Origin: Lyngbya sp. PCC 8106
GTDB lineage: Bacteria; Cyanobacteriota; Cyanobacteriia; Cyanobacteriales; Microcoleaceae
Direction: 5' to 3'
Length of the DNA: 57,933 bases
NCBI RefSeq assembly: GCF_000169095.1
Contig: NZ_AAVU01000045.1
Coordinates: 1-57,933, forward strand
The position numbers and the translations under genes are program-made. The notes under the pieces are model-generated. The model saw nothing but the letters and a program-made list of their open reading frames with translations. It did no database searches and was not told the origin of the DNA. Position 1 is the stretch's first letter; each line of letters opens with the position of its first letter. Below, one piece after another: positions 52,219-57,933 of this stretch.

Positions 52219-53208
52219 ATGAATATTCAGGACATTGGTGAGCAAGGTCTACTCGCAATTGTAAAGCGTTTTTGTCCCCAAGAAGTGGTCGGGGATGATG
52301 GGGCGATTCTTACCCCAAAACCAGATCAATCTTTGGTTATTACTACAGATATGTTAGTTGATGAGGTGCATTTTAGCGATCGCACCACGACCGCTAGTGA
52401 CGTGGGTTGGCGGGCGACAGCAGCGAATTTATCGGATATTGCGGCGATGGGGGCGTTTCCGGTGGGAATTACGGTGGCTTTGGGGTTGACTCCTGAGACT
52501 TCTGTAGAATGGGTTGAGGAATTTTATCAGGGAATTTCTCAATGTTTAGAACCCTTTAATACCCCGATAGTTGGAGGAGATATCTGTCAGTCGCGGGTGC
52601 GTTGCGTTTCCATTACCGCTTTTGGACAAGTTAATCCTCAGTTTGCCATTCGTCGAAATACAGCCCTAGCGGGAAATGCGATTGTTGTGACTGGGGTGCA
52701 TGGAGATTCGCGGGCGGGGTTAGAAGTGTTGCTGAAGCCAGAGTGTGGACAATCTTTAAGCCAGATGCAACGTTCATCCCTGATTCAAGCCCATCAACGA
52801 CCCTTACCCAGACTCGATGCGATCGCTATTTTACAAGAAATTCTCCCGGATGAAGTCAGAGTTGCGGGAATGGATAGTAGTGATGGTTTAGCCGATGCGG
52901 TTGTACAAATCTGTCAAGCGAGTCAAGTGGGGGCAAGAATAGAACGCCATCAAATTCCGCTGTCAAAAGCTTTACAACAGCTTGTTTCTCCCTCAGAGGC
53001 TATCAACTGGGCGCTGTATGGGGGCGAAGATTTTCAGTTGGTGTTGTGTCTTCCTTTATCCTGGGCTGAACAGTTCGTGGAGAAATTGGGAACGGGGGCA
53101 GCAGTTGTCGGAATAACAACCACTAACCCCCAAATTCTTTTAGTTGATCAGACGCAACCTCAGACGGAAACCCCCCTTGTTCTTAACAAAGGATTTAAAC
53201 ATTTTTGA
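52219..53208 (+). CDS. thiL: Thiamine-monophosphate kinase
   Basis: Makes thiamine diphosphate from the monophosphate in the last step of cofactor synthesis. The 329-residue protein starts DIGEQGLLAIVKRF, followed by VGDDGAIL and VITTDMLVDEVHF with the metal Asp residues, NLSDIAAMGAFP, and MDSSDGLADAV and GGEDFQLV later on, all ThiL signatures. Length is normal. It stands alone; the neighbouring gene is convergent gap2. Confidence 0.95.
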   Translation: MNIQDIGEQGLLAIVKRFCPQEVVGDDGAILTPKPDQSLVITTDMLVDEVHFSDRTTTASDVGWRATAANLSDIAAMGAFPVGITVALGLTPETSVEWVEEFYQGISQCLEPFNTPIVGGDICQSRVRCVSITAFGQVNPQFAIRRNTALAGNAIVVTGVHGDSRAGLEVLLKPECGQSLSQMQRSSLIQAHQRPLPRLDAIAILQEILPDEVRVAGMDSSDGLADAVVQICQASQVGARIERHQIPLSKALQQLVSPSEAINWALYGGEDFQLVLCLPLSWAEQFVEKLGTGAAVVGITTTNPQILLVDQTQPQTETPLVLNKGFKHF

Positions 53209-53231
53209 ATGTTCTATGGGTTGAGAACATT
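53208..53231 (+). terminator. Hairpin at the end of thiL
   Basis: AATGTTCT overlaps the stop codon and pairs perfectly with AGAACATT after an eight-base loop; AATTTT follows. A plausible but A/T-rich terminator. Confidence 0.5.
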
Positions 53232-53364
53232 AATTTTCAATTAAAAAACTCAATCGTCTAGTAAAGAACCGGGAAAATGGAATAGGAACAAGTAAAATCG
53301 ATCCTTGATCACTCGATTTGAGTCTTCAAGTTCCTAATCCCTAATTCCTAATCCCTTGTTCTTT

Positions 53365-54387
53365 CTAGGCTGCTGGCCAATGTTTTGCAACTAACTCAGC
53401 CAGGTCTACAACCCGTTGGCTATAGCCCCACTCGTTGTCATACCAAGCGATGACCTTCACCATGTCACCACCCATAACCATCGTCAAACTAGCATCGACG
53501 ATAGAGGAAGCATCTCGTCCGCGATAATCACTGGAAACCAGAGGGAGATCGCTATATTCGAGAATACCTTTCATAGGGCCTTCGGCAGCTTCTTGTAAAA
53601 CTCGATTGACTTCTTCAGTAAATGTATTCTTCTCGACTTGAACCACCAAGTCTACAACAGAAACATTTGGAGTCGGTACACGCATGGCAATACCGTTGAG
53701 TTTATCCTTCATTTCAGGAATAACCAACGCCACCGCTTTAGCAGCACCTGTCGAAGTCGGTACGATGTTAATCGCAGCAGCCCGCGCCCGACGTAAATCC
53801 CGGTGACTCGCATCTAAAATGCGTTGATCTCCAGTGTAGCTGTGGGTCGTTGTCATCGTCCCTTTAATAATGCCAAAGTGTTCGTGTAGCACCTTGGTAA
53901 AAGGAGCGAGACAGTTCGTGGTACAACTGGCGTTACTGACGATATTGTAGTCTTCGTGCTTGTAGGTATTGTCGTTAACCCCCATCACGAAAGTACCAAT
54001 CTTTCCGCCTTTACCTGGGGCTGTAATCAACACCTTCTTGGCACCCGCTTCTAAGTGCTTAGAAGCACCCTCTTCGGTGACAAACACACCCGTCGATTCG
54101 ATAATCAAATCAACACCCCAATCAGCCCAGGGTAGATTGAGAGGATTACGATCAGAGACACACTTAATTGTTTTACCGTTGACAGTCAGCGAGTTTTCAT
54201 CCGCTTGAATATCAACATCTTTCAGGGTCCCCAACATCGAATCATACTTCAGCAAGTGAGCATTTGTCTTCGGGTCTGAGGTATCATTGATGGCGACCAG
54301 ATCCAGATTGCTATTCTCGCGAGTCAATAAGCAACGTACAAAGTTGCGTCCGATCCGTCCAAAACCATTGATTGCGACTTTAATCAC
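53365..54387 (-). CDS. gap2: NAD(P)-dependent glyceraldehyde-3-phosphate dehydrogenase, Gap2 type
   Basis: The Calvin-cycle/gluconeogenic GAPDH of cyanobacteria. INGFGRIGRNFVR starts the Rossmann domain; the catalytic Cys is in SNASCTTNCLAP; the C-terminus has WYDNEWGYSQRVVDLAELV. I choose the GTG at 54387, preceded by AGGAGG six bases upstream, giving 340 residues with start VIKVAINGFG. A longer frame to 54465 adds 26 residues foreign to the family. The 468-base gap upstream (54388-54855) holds its promoter; a ~69-codon frame in it (54597-54806) has no start signal and looks spurious. Confidence 0.95.
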   Translation of the reverse strand: MIKVAINGFGRIGRNFVRCLLTRENSNLDLVAINDTSDPKTNAHLLKYDSMLGTLKDVDIQADENSLTVNGKTIKCVSDRNPLNLPWADWGVDLIIESTGVFVTEEGASKHLEAGAKKVLITAPGKGGKIGTFVMGVNDNTYKHEDYNIVSNASCTTNCLAPFTKVLHEHFGIIKGTMTTTHSYTGDQRILDASHRDLRRARAAAINIVPTSTGAAKAVALVIPEMKDKLNGIAMRVPTPNVSVVDLVVQVEKNTFTEEVNRVLQEAAEGPMKGILEYSDLPLVSSDYRGRDASSIVDASLTMVMGGDMVKVIAWYDNEWGYSQRVVDLAELVAKHWPAA

Positions 54388-54855
54388 CTTGTTCCTCCTA
54401 ACAATGGCATTGCCCAACTCAGGCACGAGCCTTTTATGATTTAGGTTTCTAATGACCCCAATCATACCGTAAAGGCTGATCCATTCTTACGTTTAGCTTT
54501 CCAAACTTCTGATTTTAATCGGATCACCAGAAACAGATAGAACACTCTAACCCCCTAGAGGAGAGAGTTTGACCGAACAAAACCCCTGTCAGTTCAATGC
54601 TTCAGACCCCTGAAACAGATACTTCACCGAATTGTCCCATTCCCATCCCCTCTAAATTTGATCGAGAGGAATCCGGTATTTGCTTAGAGACAAGGGATAT
54701 AGTATACAACTACTACAGCATTTCGCCTCCTATACGTGAAGGATGGCGTAGAATGCTTCTTGAGAAATATTTTCCGAACTCTGTATCGGGAAAAAACAAT
54801 TCTTGATATGATATCGCCTGTTATTGGCGTGGTGTGGTGTGGTTAAGGAGCTAAA

Positions 54856-56433
54856 ATGCCTAGTTCTGTTGATTTCAGTGGCAGACCCTTTCATTTCATC
54901 GGAATTGGTGGAATCGGAATGTCTGCTCTCGCCTATATTCTAGCAAAGCGCAACTTGCCAATTTATGGCTCAGACTTACAAACGACCCATATTACCCGGC
55001 GTTTGCAAGCCTTGGGTGTCCATATTTTTTGGAGCCAAGAGGCCAGCAATTTTGAGGCTTTTCAAACTCAAATCGATTCAAACAGCACCCCTAAAAACTT
55101 AAACTTGGGGCAGACTAACGGCTCAAAGCCAGCCGTCAAGATTTCGTCTGGAGCAGTTGGGGCCAATGAAACAGCAATGACATCATCAATGCCATTACCC
55201 CAAGTCGTCTGTTCAACAGCAATTCATCCCGAAAACCCAGAATACAAAGCGGCTCAAGCTTTAGGCTGTCCGATCTTTCATCGTTCTGACATTCTAGCCG
55301 CCCTGATCGGCGAGTATCAAAGTATTGCGGTAGCGGGAACTCACGGGAAAACAACCACCAGTAGCCTAATTGCCTATATGATGCTGGAAGCGGGCCTCGA
55401 TCCGACAATTTTAGTTGGCGGAGAAGTCAATGCTTGGGAAGGCAATGCCCGTGTCGGCCAGAGTCCCTATCTCGTGGCTGAAGCGGATGAATCTGATGGC
55501 TCTTTGGTCAAGTTTTCCCCCGCTATTGGAATTATCACCAACATCGAACTTGATCACCCCGATCATTATCAAACCCTCGATCAAGTCATTTCTACCTTTG
55601 AAACCTTTACCGAGCATTGTCAAACCTTAATTGGCTGTATTGACTGTGCCACGGTTCGAGAGCGGATTCAACCTCAAATTAGCTATAGCTTAGACCCTAA
55701 CTCGGGAGCCGATTACACTGTAGATGCAGTCGAGTATGGTTCCGATGGCTCCCTTGCTCAAGTGTCCGAACGGGGCCAACTGTTGGGTCAGTTACACGTC
55801 AAGTTACTGGGTCAACACAACCTCCAAAATACTCTCGCTGCCGTTGCCGTTGGCCGACTTGTCGGATTGGAGTTTTCGGCAATCGCCGAAGCCATCTCTA
55901 CCTTTGAAGGGGCAAAACGACGCTTTGAACATCGCGGTAGTAGCAACGACATCCTATTTATAGATGACTATGCTCATCATCCCAGTGAGATTCGAGCCAC
56001 TTTAGGCGCCGCTCGCCTTCGTAAAGGCTCTCACACTGCAACAAACATCCCTGTTCAAAGGGTTGTAGCGATCTTTCAACCTCATCGTTATAGCCGGACT
56101 CAAACTTTCTTGTCAGAATTCTCCCAGTGCTTTGCTGACGCTGATCTGGTCGTACTGACGGACATTTACAGTGCGGGTGAAGCGAACACAGGTCAAATCA
56201 ATGGACAACAATTAGCCGATTCCATTGGAACCTATCACCCTCAAGTTTACTACCGACAATCGTTGGAGTCCGTCAAAACTCTCTTGAGTGAAATTCTCAA
56301 ACCCGGTGATTTAGCTCTCTTTCTGGGGGCAGGTAACCTCAACAAAATTATCCCAGAGGTCATCGCATTCTATCAAAATCACCCGTTCCCTCAAATAGAG
56401 CAGCGACCCCAATCGGCTCGCTCCATTGGGTGA
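54856..56433 (+). CDS. murC: UDP-N-acetylmuramate-L-alanine ligase
   Basis: Adds L-Ala to UDP-MurNAc in peptidoglycan synthesis. N-terminal HFIGIGGIGMSALAYIL binds the UDP sugar; the ATP P-loop is AGTHGKTTTSSLIAY; EADESDGSLVKFSP and YAHHPSEI are the other Mur ligase motifs. At 525 residues it is longer than the usual ~480; the extra sequence is a low-complexity insert at about residues 75-110, in the N-terminal domain. AAGGAG precedes the ATG. murB follows 57 bases later, so the two are an operon. Confidence 0.96.
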   Translation: MPSSVDFSGRPFHFIGIGGIGMSALAYILAKRNLPIYGSDLQTTHITRRLQALGVHIFWSQEASNFEAFQTQIDSNSTPKNLNLGQTNGSKPAVKISSGAVGANETAMTSSMPLPQVVCSTAIHPENPEYKAAQALGCPIFHRSDILAALIGEYQSIAVAGTHGKTTTSSLIAYMMLEAGLDPTILVGGEVNAWEGNARVGQSPYLVAEADESDGSLVKFSPAIGIITNIELDHPDHYQTLDQVISTFETFTEHCQTLIGCIDCATVRERIQPQISYSLDPNSGADYTVDAVEYGSDGSLAQVSERGQLLGQLHVKLLGQHNLQNTLAAVAVGRLVGLEFSAIAEAISTFEGAKRRFEHRGSSNDILFIDDYAHHPSEIRATLGAARLRKGSHTATNIPVQRVVAIFQPHRYSRTQTFLSEFSQCFADADLVVLTDIYSAGEANTGQINGQQLADSIGTYHPQVYYRQSLESVKTLLSEILKPGDLALFLGAGNLNKIIPEVIAFYQNHPFPQIEQRPQSARSIG

Positions 56434-56490
56434 AAAGCTCGTGATGGTGCTGTTGTTTCGATTAAGAATAAGCATTTTGTTGTATTTGTT

Positions 56491-57480
56491 ATGGTTATGA
56501 CGCTTTCCTACGACTCTCCAGGTCAGCTTAATCAACAGTCGAGTTCCGGAGCAAGTTGCCCAGCAGCTCCTCGCTCCATTTCCTTGCTAGGAAAAGACTG
56601 TTTGATTCAATCAAAAGTTTCCTTAGCTTCTCATACGTCCTACCGTGTGGGTGGCCCGGCTGAATGGTATGTCGCCCCCAAAAATCTTGATGAAATGCAG
56701 GCGAGTTTAGCATGGGCAGCCGAACAAGGACTTTCAGCGACCTTACTGGGAGGAGGATCAAATCTTTTAATCAGTGATCAGGGTTTATCTGGATTAGTCA
56801 TCGGTACCCGTGGCTTGCGCCACACCCACTTTGATTTAGCCACTGGACAACTTCATGTCGCGGCGGGAGAATCCTTGCCTCGCTTGGCTTGGAAAGCGGC
56901 TCGCTTGGGGTGGCAAGGCTTAGAATGGGCGGTCGGTATTCCCGGCACCGTTGGCGGCGCTGTGGTGATGAATGCGGGCGCTCATGGGAGCAGTACAGCC
57001 GAGATTTTGGTTCAAGCTGAAGTGCTTTCTCGCTCTGGACAACTGGAAGTTTTGACTCCTCAAGACTTGGCCTATCGCTATCGGACTTCTAACTTACAAA
57101 ATAGTGATCGTGTTGTCCTACAAGCAACTTTCGCGTTACAACCTGGAGCAGACCCCGCTCTGGTTTTAGCTGAGACCACGGATCAACTGCGACACCGCCG
57201 AAGTTCTCAGCCTTACCATCTGCCTAGTTGTGGCAGTGTCTTTCGTAACCCTGGCCCAAAACCCGCAGGTTGGCTAATTGAACAAGCCGGTTTAAAAGGA
57301 TACCAAATTGGCGGCGCTCAAGTGGCTGAACGTCATGCAAATTTTATTGTCAATTGTGGCGGCGCAACGGCGACTGAGATTTTCCAACTTATTCGCCATG
57401 TCCAAGAACAAGTTGAACAGCGTTGGTCTTACCTACTCGAACCCGAAGTAAGGATTATCGGCGAGTTTCAACACTCTTAA
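56491..57480 (+). CDS. murB: UDP-N-acetylenolpyruvoylglucosamine reductase
   Basis: An FAD enzyme making UDP-MurNAc. SYRVGGPAEWYVAP, LLGGGSNLLISDQGL and GIPGTVGGAVVMNAGAHG are the flavin-binding signatures; the proton-donating Ser is in LPSCGSVFRNP and the C-terminal Glu in LLEPEVRIIGEF, as in the MurB family. Of 329 residues, about the first 30 are a variable Ser-rich extension. Codon use and position directly behind murC fit a wall-synthesis operon. Confidence 0.96.
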   Translation: MVMTLSYDSPGQLNQQSSSGASCPAAPRSISLLGKDCLIQSKVSLASHTSYRVGGPAEWYVAPKNLDEMQASLAWAAEQGLSATLLGGGSNLLISDQGLSGLVIGTRGLRHTHFDLATGQLHVAAGESLPRLAWKAARLGWQGLEWAVGIPGTVGGAVVMNAGAHGSSTAEILVQAEVLSRSGQLEVLTPQDLAYRYRTSNLQNSDRVVLQATFALQPGADPALVLAETTDQLRHRRSSQPYHLPSCGSVFRNPGPKPAGWLIEQAGLKGYQIGGAQVAERHANFIVNCGGATATEIFQLIRHVQEQVEQRWSYLLEPEVRIIGEFQHS

Positions 57481-57933
57481 AAGCCAGTTGACGATTCTAG
57501 CTTCACTCTATCGACTCGATTACACGCTCAACTGACTTCTTCCCCAGGGAATTCGCCTGTCGTTGCGGGAAAAATACGATAAAATTGACAAGCATTGCAG
57601 ACAGCCTCTTAAGCTTGATCATAGGGGGTACTCCCCAATTCACTTTTGTAAGACTATAGATCCTCAATCACTAGAATTGACTTGGAAAGTCAACTTGAGA
57701 ATAGACGAAAAATAGCACTTGCAAACGGAATTTGGGGTTGATAGTGTGCGTGAAAATACAAAAAACTCTGAATCGCTAAGGATGAAACTTGGCTCTATAA
57801 TGTCATTCGGAGGGGAAAATATCCCTAACCCGATCTAAAGCTAGATCTAGCTCTTACTCTTGCAGTTTTCTTCAGAATTAGAGAAAATGCTAGAGTGCTA
57901 GACTCAAGGTTTTCTGAGAACATTTAAGTACAA
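57481..57933. other. Intergenic region to the window end, no gene seen
   Basis: The 453 bases after murB contain no reading frame with start signals, no strong hairpin with a T-run and no RNA gene. They probably hold the promoter of a gene beyond the window. Confidence 0.5.

Noticed and set aside
54597..54806. 69-codon frame upstream of murC
   Set aside because: No start signal and no recognisable composition; it lies in the gap holding the gap2 and murC promoters.

Overview
The window is chromosomal DNA from a cyanobacterium, probably a filamentous Oscillatoriales-type one. The evidence is the many HIP1-like GCGATCGC octamers, a Tic20-type gene, a plant-plastid-type gap2 with a strong GTG start, several small cyanobacteria-type proteins, and IS200/IS605 and IS630-type debris. 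I cannot name the genus from sequence alone.

Positions 1-13300 are an accessory island. It opens with the end of an IS200/IS605 transposase. It then carries a repetitive pterin-chemistry cluster: two intact short-chain reductases plus one broken copy, two diverged dihydropteroate-synthase-like proteins, one intact gamma-butyrobetaine-hydroxylase-like 2-oxoglutarate dioxygenase plus three 3'-end relics, a CmcI-type methyltransferase, a QueD/PTPS-type pterin synthase, a thioredoxin-reductase-like flavoprotein without CxxC, a PP-loop ATPase of MurL/QueC type, an EgtD-like methyltransferase, two intact folK genes plus one relic, and one intact folB plus two relics. The likely logic is that QueD-like, FolB and FolK proteins make and activate a hydroxymethylpterin, and the DHPS-like proteins join it to something other than p-aminobenzoate. 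The reductases, oxygenase, methyltransferases and PP-loop enzyme would then finish a pterin-derived metabolite or cofactor. This is inference; I know of no described pathway with this gene set.

Positions 13300-22265 hold ordinary or poorly known genes: membrane and secreted proteins, an NAD(P)-binding protein, a threonine dehydratase/serine racemase-type enzyme, a DUF411 protein and a GAF-histidine kinase. Positions 22266-26946 are an exopolysaccharide block (glycosyltransferase, initiating sugar transferase, gmd, GDP-fucose synthase) with a MITE-like element inside. Positions 27348-41663 are mainly housekeeping: 5-formyl-THF cyclo-ligase, sugar ABC permease, PgpH-type HD phosphohydrolase, aroQ, cinA, a WecA-type transferase, glyA, Tic20, rpsF, a coiled-coil protein, a STAS protein and a DedA protein.

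Positions 41681-43518 are a RloA/RloB-like pair of defence type. They are followed by two PlsC acyltransferases, a sulfite-oxidase-fold enzyme, a gamma-glutamyltransferase lipoprotein and a possible HEPN protein. Next come a decayed CRISPR repeat pair interrupted by an IS630-derived element, an LRAT-fold protein, a tectonin-repeat protein, an Hsp20 pseudogene and a phytochelatin-synthase-like peptidase. The window ends with thiL, gap2, murC and murB. I saw no tRNA or rRNA genes.
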